From positions 109,818-173,817 of the IMG/VR virus record IMGVR_UViG_3300042197_004918: a DNA stretch of 64,000 bases, one strand, 5' to 3'. Both the position numbers and the translations under genes were made by a program. Source of the DNA: a virus. Under the pieces are notes generated by a model, which saw only the letters and a list, made by a program, of their open reading frames with translations, did no database searches and was not told the DNA's origin. Shown one piece after another: positions 1 through 7,944 of the stretch; the first letter of the stretch is position 1, and every line of letters starts with the position of its first letter.

Positions 1-174
1 GCTTCCATCGGGCATCATTCCTCTCACACAAATTCCCCATCCCAGGTCGTCTTCTTCCCATTTTTCCAAAGTGATATGTTTCTTTAATTCGTATTCCTCA
101 TTATAGTCATACACTTGGGTCCCTGACCTAAACCACGAAGAAGGTTCTTTTACTGTAAGTTTTACGTATTTCAT
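1..174 (-). CDS. hypothetical protein, cut by window edge
   Basis: Reading frame open from ATG at 174 leftwards off the window (58 residues seen, starting MKYVKLTVKEPSSWF). Its start overlaps the stop of the GIY-YIG gene (ATGA), so it belongs to the same minus-strand operon. Rich in Trp and acidic residues; no family recognised and the C-terminus is not in the window. Confidence 0.6.
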   Translation of the reverse strand, partial: MKYVKLTVKEPSSWFRSGTQVYDYNEEYELKKHITLEKWEEDDLGWGICVRGMMPDGS

Positions 175-428
175 ATCAATATCAATGCCAACTTTTCTTT
201 TCTCGAAAGTTTCTTTATTTGGTGTTCACGCTTTAATGCTTCGGATTTGGTTTTTAACTCTTCTGAATACACTAATGTCACCGGTGTTCTTCGTCGAGTA
301 TATTTAGCGCCCTTCCCACGATTATGAGTCTTTACTCGTTTTTCCAAATCATCGGTGTAGCCACAATATAATGTGTTATCTACACATCTCAGTAGGTATA
401 CAAAGTAAACTTTTGTGATATTATTCAT
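171..428 (-). CDS. GIY-YIG domain nuclease (YhbQ/UPF0213-like)
   Basis: An 85-residue single-domain protein. The GIY-YIG core is visible as YFVYLLRC (residues 8-15) followed by LYCGYTDDLEK (20-30), then the conserved Arg/His helix with VKTHNRGKGAKYTRRR. This length and layout match the small UPF0213/YhbQ family, related to GIY-YIG DNA nucleases; no DNA-recognition domain is attached, so it need not be a homing enzyme. Start overlaps the upstream gene's stop by 8 nt (ATGAATAA), implying coupled translation in the thyA operon. Confidence 0.85.
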   Translation of the reverse strand: MNNITKVYFVYLLRCVDNTLYCGYTDDLEKRVKTHNRGKGAKYTRRRTPVTLVYSEELKTKSEALKREHQIKKLSRKEKLALILI

Positions 429-621
429 TTATTCCTGCGAACTCTTCCGCTCCAGAACTTACATCGGAATAAAAAAACCTTGTGTTTCCGTGGACATTAA
501 GTTCCAAATTTCTTTCTAAATCCATCCTTGAACAATTCTCAAGGGTTGAATAAATTTGGTCAGTTGACTTCTGAAACAGTCGAATAGTGGTATCTCTGAC
601 GATTGATATGTTATTCCCCAT
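421..621 (-). CDS. hypothetical protein
   Basis: 66 residues from ATG at 621 (an in-frame ATG three codons upstream at 630 is possible). Both ends overlap neighbouring genes, as is usual in this operon. The C-terminal half is acidic and Ser-rich. No family recognised. Confidence 0.55.
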   Translation of the reverse strand: MGNNISIVRDTTIRLFQKSTDQIYSTLENCSRMDLERNLELNVHGNTRFFYSDVSSGAEEFAGINE

Positions 622-817
622 ATAAAGCATAAACTAGGTTTAAATCTGATATTGTCCGAACGGCACTTTCGATTGGAATTGAAATAGATTGTGCTTCTAT
701 TCTATCCATTGTTTCTTTTGAAATTTCGTATAAGCATCTATTTGTCGAATTATGGTCTACCGAGTGGCTAAATTTTTCAAATACCCTATCAATTCGTCTG
801 TTTGCTGACAGTTTCAT
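611..817 (-). CDS. hypothetical protein
   Basis: I chose ATG at 817 rather than the longer frame from 853, because it forms an exact ATGA overlap with the stop of the upstream gene. The 68-residue product (MKLSANRRIDRVFEKFSHSV...) is basic at the N-terminus and mixed helical after that. Unknown function. Confidence 0.6.
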   Translation of the reverse strand: MKLSANRRIDRVFEKFSHSVDHNSTNRCLYEISKETMDRIEAQSISIPIESAVRTISDLNLVYALYGE

Positions 818-1107
818 TTCATGTCTATGTAATGGAACACTAGCCCTGCCCATTCATCTTGAAGAAAATCGACTTCATCCGAATTTAATCTCGAAGAAAT
901 GGTTTTTGGCATATCAAGATAATCGGGGTAATCAAACGAACAAGCAAGGTCATCACTTAACGACTCACATTCACGTTTGGTTAACAACCTCATGCCATGT
1001 TCTGTAGCATATTCCTTTATTATTCGTTTTCCATTTCGATTAAACCACTCAACTGCCTTTTTGAGAGTTTTAGTGACTCGGCCGTAAGGATAGTCGGATG
1101 ATTTCAT
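814..1107 (-). CDS. hypothetical protein
   Basis: 97 residues lying directly downstream of thyA with an ATGA overlap at 1104-1107. N-terminal half basic and helical (KTLKKAVEWFNRNGKRIIKEY), C-terminal half acidic. No motif recognised. Confidence 0.65.
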   Translation of the reverse strand: MKSSDYPYGRVTKTLKKAVEWFNRNGKRIIKEYATEHGMRLLTKRECESLSDDLACSFDYPDYLDMPKTISSRLNSDEVDFLQDEWAGLVFHYIDMK

Positions 1108-2222
1108 ACAGCCACCGCCGCTTTAATTGCATCCTGCGGATGGTATCCGGTCAATTCTATGTCTTCAAATTTTATATCAAATATGGATTTGCCCGGAGTC
1201 TTAATCGTCACTCTTGGAAGTTCTCCGGGATGTCTTCCCAGTTGAGTCTTGGACTGTTCGACATGATTCTCATACAAGTGTAGGTCAGCTATACTTGCTA
1301 CCAACGTTCCTACCACCATGTTTAGTTGATTTGCTACCAGATGGGTTAATAGGGCGTAGAATGCGTCATTATAAGGCTTTCCTAAGAAAATATCGTTTGA
1401 CCTCATCGAATAGTAACAATTCAATCGCCTGGTAGGAATGTTATGATACTTTCTTTCTCCCTCCGAACCGTTTCCGGTGAAAGGTTTATCTTTTGGCCAA
1501 CACTTTTCGTGAAGCAATCTGTTTTGTTCATCCAACGTCAGCTCTTCCGTCCCAAATTGAATATAGTTGTGACAGGCAGGAAGAACCGCATCTTCCTTTC
1601 GGTTACTGTGGAACGGGTGCCATGCTGAAATGATTATCCTACGACTGTCTGGGTTTGTTTTTAAATCGTTTAAGGCGGTTGACAACTGGTCGATTTCGAT
1701 ACTGTCTTCTTCATACGACATATCCGCGCCTGCCTGCCACGTTCTAGCCGGAAATCTCCGCCACAGACCACCGTAAGCAAACTTTCCCACGCTACCGAAT
1801 CGAAATGCAAAGATTTCGTTGTCAACAATCCGTTGTTCAAATTCTTTTTGTGTAAACGGTCGGTTACTTCTAGCACCAATATCCATGCCATAAAATGTTC
1901 CTCCCTCGGTGCAAATTGCCATACCGTTTTCTTCATAATGTTTGAGATATGACTGATACGGCCACTCCGTCCAGAAAGTCACTCCGTTTTGAAGCAAATA
2001 ACGGATGTTTGTGTCTCCGTGAATCATCCACAAAAGTTCGTGAACCACACTTTTCCAATACATCTTCTTTGTGGTCATCAAAGGAAATCCCTGATTCAGG
2101 TCAATGTGTGTCTGCCGGCCCCATACCTTACGGGTATCAATTCCTGTTCTGTTTGAGGATTTTCTACCGTTTGAAAATACATCGAATAACAATGCAAAGT
2201 AATCTGATTCGTATTTATTCAT
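1104..2222 (-). CDS. thyA: thymidylate synthase (ThyA type)
   Basis: Converts dUMP to dTMP using methylenetetrahydrofolate. Seen in the sequence: RTG near residue 25 (folate/phosphate arginine), SRRIIISAWHP at 193-203, catalytic Cys217 in LPACHNYIQF, SNDIFLGKPYND and ADLHLYENH near the C-terminus. The Asn in PYND corresponds to the residue that selects dUMP; dCMP hydroxymethylases carry Asp there, so ThyA is the better call. At 372 residues it is longer than the ~264-residue bacterial enzyme because of insertions between the N-terminal core and the Cys region. ATG at 2222 is chosen since it gives an 8-nt overlap with the gene upstream. Encoded in one operon with DHFR and dCMP deaminase, making a complete dCMP-to-dTMP route with folate recycling. 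Confidence 0.96.
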   Translation of the reverse strand: MNKYESDYFALLFDVFSNGRKSSNRTGIDTRKVWGRQTHIDLNQGFPLMTTKKMYWKSVVHELLWMIHGDTNIRYLLQNGVTFWTEWPYQSYLKHYEENGMAICTEGGTFYGMDIGARSNRPFTQKEFEQRIVDNEIFAFRFGSVGKFAYGGLWRRFPARTWQAGADMSYEEDSIEIDQLSTALNDLKTNPDSRRIIISAWHPFHSNRKEDAVLPACHNYIQFGTEELTLDEQNRLLHEKCWPKDKPFTGNGSEGERKYHNIPTRRLNCYYSMRSNDIFLGKPYNDAFYALLTHLVANQLNMVVGTLVASIADLHLYENHVEQSKTQLGRHPGELPRVTIKTPGKSIFDIKFEDIELTGYHPQDAIKAAVAV

Positions 2223-2409
2223 ATTCTTCTTTAATAATCTCCAAAAGACTTTGTAGTTCGTCTTTATCAATGCCACCGTTCATATAGGCCACGAACGGAT
2301 AGTAACCTTTTTTAATCTCAACTGTGGCAGCACTGTTCTCATATACATCAGTTTTCTCTATGAGACTCCACTGATGGCCGCCGATATACTCCCATTTTCT
2401 GTTTTTCAT
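2215..2409 (-). CDS. hypothetical protein
   Basis: 64 residues between thyA and another small gene, overlapping both (8 nt and ATGA). Aromatic N-terminus (KWEYIGGHQWSLIE) and an acidic C-terminal helix. No family recognised. Confidence 0.6.
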   Translation of the reverse strand: MKNRKWEYIGGHQWSLIEKTDVYENSAATVEIKKGYYPFVAYMNGGIDKDELQSLLEIIKEEYE

Positions 2410-2600
2410 AAAATCGGATTAACGTCACGATTTAATTGGACTATAAACGCAACATCAGCTGTATAGGCAGCTTTGGATAATGGGTCTATGAACAGCATAT
2501 ATGGAGAATTGAGTTCCCAACCTGCTTTTGCTAAAAATTCGTTGATATACTCGACGGCTTCTTTCCCAGCTTCCACTCGTTCACTCGTTCTCATATTCAT
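2406..2600 (-). CDS. hypothetical protein
   Basis: 64 residues; start at ATG 2600, or ATG 2594 two codons in. N-terminal helix with acidic and basic residues, then a hydrophobic stretch around YMLFIDPLSKAAYTADVAFIV. Unknown function. Confidence 0.55.
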   Translation of the reverse strand: MNMRTSERVEAGKEAVEYINEFLAKAGWELNSPYMLFIDPLSKAAYTADVAFIVQLNRDVNPIL

Positions 2601-2610
2601 AAATCAACGG

Positions 2611-2859
2611 TTATCTTTTAACAAATTTACTAAATTTTCGGTATTCATTCGCGTGGTCGTAAGAGTCGAACGACATACGTTTGTCACAATCAAGACATCT
2701 TACCACCACCCAATATTTATCATCCATAGGATCAAAATTTCCCGTATTTGAATCATAATGTGCATCAACACTCTCATGTGAACATTCGGCTTGAAGATTT
2801 CTCAACTGAACATTGAGTTTATCAATTTTCTTGATGACGGATTCAATTTTCGTATTCAT
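2611..2859 (-). CDS. small protein with possible zinc site
   Basis: 82 residues. N-terminal coiled-coil-like helix (KIESVIKKIDKLNVQLRNLQ) followed by CSHES and, 30 residues on, RCLDCDK; the two Cys/His groups could bind one zinc ion. Many small phage proteins have this helix plus zinc-finger layout. Function unknown. Confidence 0.6.
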   Translation of the reverse strand: MNTKIESVIKKIDKLNVQLRNLQAECSHESVDAHYDSNTGNFDPMDDKYWVVVRCLDCDKRMSFDSYDHANEYRKFSKFVKR

Positions 2860-3142
2860 AAATCATCTTTTCCACTTTTGCCCACTCTTCGTTGGACTTT
2901 TTAGCAACAGCAAGTTCTACAGCCATGTGGCCTGCGGCCACTTCTATCTGAGCTTCCACGGAATTCATCTTTTCGGTGAATCCAAGGGAGAACCTTTCGT
3001 CCGATTTTTCCATCCTATCCTTTAATTCCATCAATCTGTCAAATTCTGCAATCCAGAAGTTGGCGGAGGATTTAATCATGGTGTCGGATTCGCCTTGGTC
3101 TATTAACCTCTCACGGGATTTCTTTGTAAGTGTCTTTTTCAT
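2843..3142 (-). CDS. hypothetical helical protein
   Basis: 99 residues, almost entirely charged amphipathic helix (LMELKDRMEKSDERF, KMNSVEAQIEVAAGH, EEWAKVEKMIYEYEN). It overlaps the downstream gene by 17 nt and the upstream one by 4 nt. Probably forms a coiled coil; partner unknown. Confidence 0.6.
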   Translation of the reverse strand: MKKTLTKKSRERLIDQGESDTMIKSSANFWIAEFDRLMELKDRMEKSDERFSLGFTEKMNSVEAQIEVAAGHMAVELAVAKKSNEEWAKVEKMIYEYEN

Positions 3143-3612
3143 TCGGTGAAGTATTCTCTGACGGTGTTTTCTAGTATTTTTCTGAGCTGTGGTGGGATGT
3201 TGTATTTTTGAGAGTTGATTTCGATGGATTTTCTTATATTTCCATCTTTATTCCGCATCGTAGCAGCTTTCCAGTCGGCCAACATTTCCAATACGTCAAC
3301 CAACGTCATGTCTTCTACACCATTCGGCCAGTGTTCAGGGTGATGACGGTTCTTTGAATAATGGTGGGTTATGGCCGGGCGGACTTCATCCAACAATTTC
3401 TTATATTCATCGCTTCCATAAACAGTTTCACCTAATTTGTGAGTGTTAGCTGCGAAGATTTCAAGTTCCGGTTCTTCAAACTTGGAATTATCGTGGTTTT
3501 CTCCACGGATGATTAAATCGGTAACGAACAGATTGAGGTTTTTCTGAACGGTTCTTACGTGTTTATGAGTCTCGGCCAAACAATGGCTAATCTCATGGTC
3601 TGTAGCTTTCAT
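3139..3612 (-). CDS. DUF5662-like protein (HD-like histidine-rich)
   Basis: 157 residues with His/Asp groups typical of the phage and bacterial DUF5662 family: HVRTVQKNL, GENHDNSKFEEPE (45-57), ITHHYSKNRHHPEHW and MTLVDVLEMLADWKAAT. The spacing (HD, then HH, then H-x2-D-like) resembles a metal-binding HD-type phosphohydrolase core, but activity for this family is not established. Sits between the DHFR gene (1 nt apart) and small helical genes in the nucleotide-metabolism operon, so a role in nucleotide turnover is possible but only inferred. Confidence 0.75.
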   Translation of the reverse strand: MKATDHEISHCLAETHKHVRTVQKNLNLFVTDLIIRGENHDNSKFEEPELEIFAANTHKLGETVYGSDEYKKLLDEVRPAITHHYSKNRHHPEHWPNGVEDMTLVDVLEMLADWKAATMRNKDGNIRKSIEINSQKYNIPPQLRKILENTVREYFTE

Positions 3613-3613
3613 A

Positions 3614-4084
3614 TCACCGACTATATTTCACAACACGATGTCCGTCAAATTCTTTTACCACCGACTGTGTAGGCAATAAATGTTCAAACGGAGGCATGAA
3701 TGTGTCGCCTTCATATTTCCCCGCGACGTGTGTGACGTAAAACTCGGTGATTCTATGTAAGAACTGTTCGTAAATCTTGGCGCCGCCACAGATTATAACA
3801 TCTTCCGGTGCTTCGTCGGCAACTATTTTACCACAACTTACAATAAACCACTCTTCAATCGTGGTGTCGCCCTTCATCCAATTCTCCGTATTGGATGCTA
3901 CTACAATATGTCTCTTCGGGAGGTATCCCCTACCAAAAGATTCGTAGGTTTTTCTCCCAACCAAAATGGTTTTATCCATAGTGATTGATTTGAACCATTT
4001 AAAATCCTCTTGGATTGACGGCCAAGGAAGCCTTCCGTTTAACCCCAAGACTCTCCCCTCTGACATGGCAGCAACAGCAATCAT
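3614..4084 (-). CDS. folA: dihydrofolate reductase
   Basis: Reduces dihydrofolate produced by thymidylate synthase. 156 residues, the usual size. Visible motifs: IAVAAMSEGRVLGLNGRLPWP (N-terminal strand and Met20-type loop), Asp27 in QEDFKWFK as the proton donor, VGRKTYESFG for NADPH binding, IICGGAKIYEQFL, YVTHVAGKYEGDTFMP. Start ATG at 4084 overlaps the stop of a 51-residue gene just upstream (ATGA). Confidence 0.95.
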   Translation of the reverse strand: MIAVAAMSEGRVLGLNGRLPWPSIQEDFKWFKSITMDKTILVGRKTYESFGRGYLPKRHIVVASNTENWMKGDTTIEEWFIVSCGKIVADEAPEDVIICGGAKIYEQFLHRITEFYVTHVAGKYEGDTFMPPFEHLLPTQSVVKEFDGHRVVKYSR

Positions 4085-4236
4085 TCGAGTGCGACCATTT
4101 TCTTAGATACACCGTTGGTGTTATAGGCGTAGTTAATCGTTTCCACATCCTTCTTGGAAAGAAGGTATTCAACGTTATCCACTCTGTCACCTGTGACTGA
4201 ATCTACAAGTTTGTATTTTTCGTAGTTTTTTTCCAT
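4081..4236 (-). CDS. small hypothetical protein
   Basis: 51 residues (MEKNYEKYKLVDSVTGDRVD... ending in SKKMVALE), with an exact ATGA overlap with the DHFR start, which supports it as a real gene. Charged, soluble, no family recognised. Confidence 0.6.
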   Translation of the reverse strand: MEKNYEKYKLVDSVTGDRVDNVEYLLSKKDVETINYAYNTNGVSKKMVALE

Positions 4237-4239
4237 ATC

Positions 4240-4638
4240 TTATGTAGTTTTAATTGTCATTACTCTATACACCGACTCAAACCCATTGACGTCAGCAATC
4301 TTAATCACCAAATCTTTTTCCGTTGAGAAATAGTGAGTCACAAACTTAAATTTTGAAGACTTATCTTTGAATCCCTTCTCAAGAGCCTTCTGTAAGAACT
4401 CCGTGAACTCTGCTTCAGATAATTCGGTTTTCTTTGCTTTATCTACAGCCGGTTCTTCTGACTCGATACCAGATAAAAACGCATCAACCTTCTTGTCGTC
4501 GTGAAACACTCTATCTCTTAAAATAGATACTAATGCTTCTCTACTCTCCGACTGGTCAATTTTTTCAAGAGTCGGATCCTTAGAAATTTCTTTGGTGAGT
4601 TTGAGTTTTACTTTGGTTGCGAGGGTTTTCAATTCCAT
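4240..4638 (-). CDS. hypothetical protein with own promoter
   Basis: 132 residues from ATG 4638 (MELKTLATKVKLKLTKE). The longer frame to 4665 would run through the promoter and is rejected. Mostly charged helix with an acidic central linker (SEEPAVDKAKKTELSEAEF), then a C-terminal beta-like half. The promoter TTGACT-N16-TATCAT ends 6 nt before the ATG, so the transcript should start at or next to the start codon. Function unknown. Confidence 0.65.
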   Translation of the reverse strand: MELKTLATKVKLKLTKEISKDPTLEKIDQSESREALVSILRDRVFHDDKKVDAFLSGIESEEPAVDKAKKTELSEAEFTEFLQKALEKGFKDKSSKFKFVTHYFSTEKDLVIKIADVNGFESVYRVMTIKTT

Positions 4639-4644
4639 AGAAAC

Positions 4645-4672
4645 ATGATAGTAGATTTCTGCCAAAAGTCAA
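4645..4672 (-). promoter_or_regulatory. sigma70-type promoter, leaderless configuration
   Basis: On the minus strand TTGACT (4672-4667), 16-nt spacer, TATCAT (4650-4645), then 6 nt to the ATG at 4638. Expected start of transcription is at the start codon. Confidence 0.7.
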
Positions 4673-4685
4673 TTCCGTAATTACT

Positions 4686-5288
4686 TCAATCCCAAAGGTT
4701 TCTGAAGTATTTTCCGAAAAGTTCAAATCCCTCGTCAACTCTTTTTTCGTGATTGAAAACAGGTGACCAATCAATAGGGCGTTCATCCGCTGCTTTGAAT
4801 GTAGTTCCTCTTTCCTCAACCGAAACCACAATTTGACGTTTATCGTATCCGGGTGGATAAATTGGGTCAACGTCATCCCCATGATGTTCCATAGACCAGA
4901 TGATTTTGTCTAAAATAGCTTCCCACTTTTCGTGAGCAGTGGGCGTCACGGTGACATCCTTAATAAAGTCGAAATAAAGCTGCTGAGTTGCATTCAAGTC
5001 GTCAGCCTCAGTGCAAAAATACACAGGATGTCCACTTAGATTGTCTCTAAGCTGTTTAAGTCTCGGTAAAGACCACTTTGAACAGTGAGAATAGAAGTCA
5101 AAAGACTCTTCGGACGGAAATCCATCACGAATCGACTGCCCCTTTTTTCTAAACCAATATGAAATGTCATTCCACCACCATTTCGGTGTGTATTGGATCC
5201 GTTCCCACCACTTTAGCGGAGTAAAATCAAACCCAAATGCTGAAACATAATCTCCGACTTTTAATTCTTTTCGTTTAGCCATAACCAT
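4686..5288 (-). CDS. conserved-looking phage hypothetical, Trp-rich
   Basis: 200 residues. Starts MVMAKRKELKVGDYV; ATG 5282 is an alternative start. The N-terminal third is rich in Trp (KWWERIQYTPKWWWNDISYWF), the middle holds WSLPRLKQLRDNL, and the C-terminal half has a helix WEAILDKIIWSMEHH. A Trp-containing helix of this last kind recurs in large-phage proteins of unknown function. No catalytic motif seen. Confidence 0.65.
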   Translation of the reverse strand: MVMAKRKELKVGDYVSAFGFDFTPLKWWERIQYTPKWWWNDISYWFRKKGQSIRDGFPSEESFDFYSHCSKWSLPRLKQLRDNLSGHPVYFCTEADDLNATQQLYFDFIKDVTVTPTAHEKWEAILDKIIWSMEHHGDDVDPIYPPGYDKRQIVVSVEERGTTFKAADERPIDWSPVFNHEKRVDEGFELFGKYFRNLWD

Positions 5289-5293
5289 TTATA

Positions 5294-5593
5294 CTACGAC
5301 TCATCCTCAATGTCAATACCTTCGTTATAATATGAATATTCACAACACGGATACTCTCTACCAAGTTCATCGGTGTGGACCCATACCATGCCTTCTTTTA
5401 TCCACTTGAACTCCTTTTCTGGAGGATTTTGTCCCACATTTAATCCGTCATAAGTAGCATCCGGGTTCTCCGGCGTAAGTTCTCGGTTACAGCTACATCC
5501 ACGAGAAACACAGTTTTCACAAAAATCTCCGTTTCCTGGCATATAAGACCACACAGCCATTTCCTTTGCACACGTATCACACAGTTTTTTCAT
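5294..5593 (-). CDS. zinc-ribbon-like small protein
   Basis: 99 residues. N-terminal CDTCAKE and, after 18 residues, CENCVSRGCSC provide two CxxC pairs plus extra cysteines, fitting a zinc ribbon or related metal site (residues 5-35). The acidic C-terminal part is unrelated. Function unknown. Confidence 0.65.
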   Translation of the reverse strand: MKKLCDTCAKEMAVWSYMPGNGDFCENCVSRGCSCNRELTPENPDATYDGLNVGQNPPEKEFKWIKEGMVWVHTDELGREYPCCEYSYYNEGIDIEDES

Positions 5594-5594
5594 T

Positions 5595-6077
5595 TTAAGT
5601 TAAACGTATGTATTTTATCTCTTCCGACGAAAGCTTTTGTTTAACAGATTCCCAAATTTTTGACTTCTTTTCTTTAAGAGCATCTCTCTTCTGTTTTAAC
5701 GTCAACTTCTTCTGTTCTACGACTGACTTATGTTTGGATACCTCTCTATCAAATTCTTTTTTAAAATCCGCTTCCCATAACCATCTAGTAGGAAACGAGT
5801 TATCGCAACCGTAAGGTTCTGGTAAAGATGCATAATCCCCACCTACGGTTATTTCCGTCTTATACTCGACTATATCAAAATCTCCGTCGTGGCCGTCTTC
5901 TCCATATCCACAGTTTCCGTAGTCAATCCAACCTTTTTTGTTGATATTCGGAAGCATGACGTTAACAATTTCATAAAATCGGTCATTTATTTTCGATATT
6001 ATCTCATCATATCTTTGACAAGTTATCTTTGGATTATACAACGACTCGAAATCTTTTTTTGTTATCGTATTATTCAT
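5595..6077 (-). CDS. hypothetical protein, C-terminal coiled coil
   Basis: 160 residues from ATG 6077, which overlaps the upstream stop by 8 nt (ATGAATAA, as at 421-428). The middle holds a Gly/Asp-rich patch (YGNCGYGEDGHDGDFD); the last 50 residues are a Lys/Glu-rich coiled coil. A similar pairing of coiled coil with an 'NDGD'-type patch occurs in the proteins at 50276 and 54061, in reversed order, so they may be distant relatives. Confidence 0.6.
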   Translation of the reverse strand: MNNTITKKDFESLYNPKITCQRYDEIISKINDRFYEIVNVMLPNINKKGWIDYGNCGYGEDGHDGDFDIVEYKTEITVGGDYASLPEPYGCDNSFPTRWLWEADFKKEFDREVSKHKSVVEQKKLTLKQKRDALKEKKSKIWESVKQKLSSEEIKYIRLT

Positions 6078-6447
6078 ATGTTTCTTCAAAGTGAGTGTAT
6101 CCGGCCTTTTTTAACTTCTCAAGTCCCTCGTTTAAGTCAGCGGTATATTCATAGGTGCTTTCCATAGACTCGTGAAATCCATTCGGAATAAATCTACCAA
6201 AATTCTTCAAACCCGAGTTGTAATAGAAATCTTTGAACTCACCTTTCTTGATTATCCCCAAAATATATTGAGGTGGCCCACCGTATGCGGCCCTGAGATA
6301 TTGAACTGCAAGGGTCAATTTTTTAGACTTCGCTTCGGCTTTTATCGAATTGTTACTCAGTGACTCTTCATACTCAGCAACATCCTTATGTCGGCGCCTC
6401 ACTTCGGCAAGCAAATCTCCGATTGGTATTTTTGATAAATCTTTCAT
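6070..6447 (-). CDS. hypothetical protein
   Basis: 125 residues with an N-terminal charged helix (DLLAEVRRRHKDVAEYEESL), then GPPQYILGIIKKGEFKDFYYN. Overlaps the dCMP deaminase stop by 4 nt. No family recognised. Confidence 0.6.
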   Translation of the reverse strand: MKDLSKIPIGDLLAEVRRRHKDVAEYEESLSNNSIKAEAKSKKLTLAVQYLRAAYGGPPQYILGIIKKGEFKDFYYNSGLKNFGRFIPNGFHESMESTYEYTADLNEGLEKLKKAGYTHFEETYE

Positions 6448-6998
6448 ATTTCGTAAATCTTTCCATCTAACATAGTCTTGACCCCCAACTTAGCACTCAC
6501 AACTCTGACTTTGATGTGGGATTCATAAATCATCAAGTCGCTTCTTGCTCCACTAGCCGCCCACTTCTCTCGTGCAGCCTCTAATGAAAGCCCATGTTCC
6601 CACTCCTCGTGCAAAACTATCTCTGAAATTCCTGATTGGATTATGGCCCGAGTGCAATCGCTACACGGAAGTCCCTGTGTGTATAGAGTTGTTCCTAAAG
6701 TAGATATACCATTTCTGGCACAGTGGTAGATGCTGTTCCTCTCCGCGTGTTCTGCCCAAAAATACTTTTCGGGTCTTTCGTGTCGTTCGGGGAAAGTGTC
6801 TATAACTCCTCGACAAAATCCGTTATATCCCTCACTTATTACCGCATTGTTTCTTACAATTACCGCACCAATCTTTGTCATCTTATCCTTGCTTTTTGAA
6901 GCAATAAGATATACGTGTCTCAAAAACAATTCATCCCAATTTGGGATTTTCCAATCAGAATGGTCCACTATATCCCTCCATAATGTCCTGTCCAGCAT
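6444..6998 (-). CDS. dCMP deaminase family protein
   Basis: Deaminates dCMP to dUMP, the substrate of the thymidylate synthase downstream in the same operon. Zinc ligands are clear: HAE at 84-86 and PCSDC at 111-115; GYNGFCRG at 58-65 is the typical nucleotide-binding segment. 184 residues from ATG 6998 (preceded by GGGAG). A GTG at 6968, preceded by a strong GGAGG at good spacing, is a credible alternative start and would shorten the 44-nt overlap with the gene upstream. The C-terminal extension beyond the core is of unknown use. Confidence 0.92.
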   Translation of the reverse strand: MLDRTLWRDIVDHSDWKIPNWDELFLRHVYLIASKSKDKMTKIGAVIVRNNAVISEGYNGFCRGVIDTFPERHERPEKYFWAEHAERNSIYHCARNGISTLGTTLYTQGLPCSDCTRAIIQSGISEIVLHEEWEHGLSLEAAREKWAASGARSDLMIYESHIKVRVVSAKLGVKTMLDGKIYEI

Positions 6999-7167
6999 GA
7001 AACGTCTCCCACCATTCTGAATATTGTTGAACTTGATTCTCGTGGATAAGGTCATTCAAAGCACATTTTAAAGCCTCTACGTTGGCTACATCTTCGGTTG
7101 TGAATCCATGACTATCCACGAGGTCAATGATTTCTTCGACGAGCTGATATGGTGATTTCTCTGTCAT
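6955..7167 (-). CDS. small acidic hypothetical protein
   Basis: 70 residues, acidic N-terminal half (EKSPYQLVEEIIDLVDSHG). First gene after a leaderless-type promoter; it overlaps the start of the dCMP deaminase gene by up to 44 nt, so translation of the two may be linked. Confidence 0.6.
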   Translation of the reverse strand: MTEKSPYQLVEEIIDLVDSHGFTTEDVANVEALKCALNDLIHENQVQQYSEWWETFHAGQDIMEGYSGPF

Positions 7168-7173
7168 AAAGGT

Positions 7174-7201
7174 ATCTTACATCCGAACAATGCTCGGTCA
7201 A
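7174..7201 (-). promoter_or_regulatory. sigma70-type promoter, leaderless configuration
   Basis: TTGACC (7201-7196), 16-nt spacer, TAAGAT (7179-7174), then 6 nt to ATG 7167. It overlaps the stop end of the metallophosphoesterase gene and probably drives dCMP deaminase and downstream genes. Confidence 0.65.
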
Positions 7202-7860
7202 CTTTTTTCATTAACATGGTGGTCAACTTCTTTGATTTTTTTCTTGGACATTACACTCTTAATGTCATCGAAGGAATATGGTCCGAGATTTCCATCCCAT
7301 CCGATGTCCAGTATCAACCCTTCCTTAGCGTCTGCCCTGGTAGCAGGAAAGCTATAGTGACTGTGTCCACAAAGCATGAATGCACCTTCCTTCATAAAGT
7401 TCCACACAGAAAGAGGGTAGTGCATCATAATCAAAATCTGTCCATCAAGAAGAAGTTCTTGATAGTCTCCAAGAAAAATTACGTTCTTATAACGAAACGG
7501 CGTGACCTTAATATCCTCTCCATACTTCGCGAAAACTTCCCTCCGATAGACAGATTCCACCGGATTGTTATGGTTCCCCCACAACATATAGATGTTCTGG
7601 CAATTAATCCGTGAAAGATACCCCTCAAATTGAGACTCTTTTGTGTTTAAACAAAAATCTCCGATGAAGAACAACTTATCTTCTGGCTTAACCTTCTCGT
7701 TCAGTGTTGAGATGATATAATCTGTGCATTCATCTACGTTTTTGTGACCCCTCTTCTCCCAAACAAACGGTTTGTTATGTCCGAGGTGAAAGTCGCTACT
7801 AAACCAGACCTTAGAATTTTCTTCGGTCTTCATCTTCATCATGTGTGATATGTTTGACAT
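7198..7860 (-). CDS. metallophosphoesterase
   Basis: Calcineurin-like phosphoesterase; all metal-binding blocks are present: SDFHLGH (22-28), GDF, GNHN, MHYPL and CGHSH. Substrate is not evident; phage members of this family include nucleic acid and cyclic-nucleotide hydrolases. 220 residues from ATG 7860; a TTG further up at 7899 is rejected because it is the -35 box of the promoter. A second, different enzyme of this family lies at 29518. Confidence 0.9.
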   Translation of the reverse strand: MSNISHMMKMKTEENSKVWFSSDFHLGHNKPFVWEKRGHKNVDECTDYIISTLNEKVKPEDKLFFIGDFCLNTKESQFEGYLSRINCQNIYMLWGNHNNPVESVYRREVFAKYGEDIKVTPFRYKNVIFLGDYQELLLDGQILIMMHYPLSVWNFMKEGAFMLCGHSHYSFPATRADAKEGLILDIGWDGNLGPYSFDDIKSVMSKKKIKEVDHHVNEKS

Positions 7861-7870
7861 TGTTTCTTCT

Positions 7871-7899
7871 AATGTAACACTCCGTTTGTAAATAGTCAA
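7871..7899 (-). promoter_or_regulatory. sigma70-type promoter
   Basis: TTGACT (7899-7894), 17-nt spacer, TACATT (7876-7871). The metallophosphoesterase ATG lies 10 nt past the -10 box, giving a leader of only a few bases. Confidence 0.65.
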
Positions 7900-7944
7900 C
7901 GATATTAAATCGACAATCTTTCAGTGAATGTGTAATGTGTTGAT

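Noticed and set aside
1104-2222. dCMP hydroxymethylase instead of thymidylate synthase
   Set aside because: The dUMP-selecting Asn is present in PYND; hydroxymethylases have Asp. No other hypermodification genes are seen in the window.
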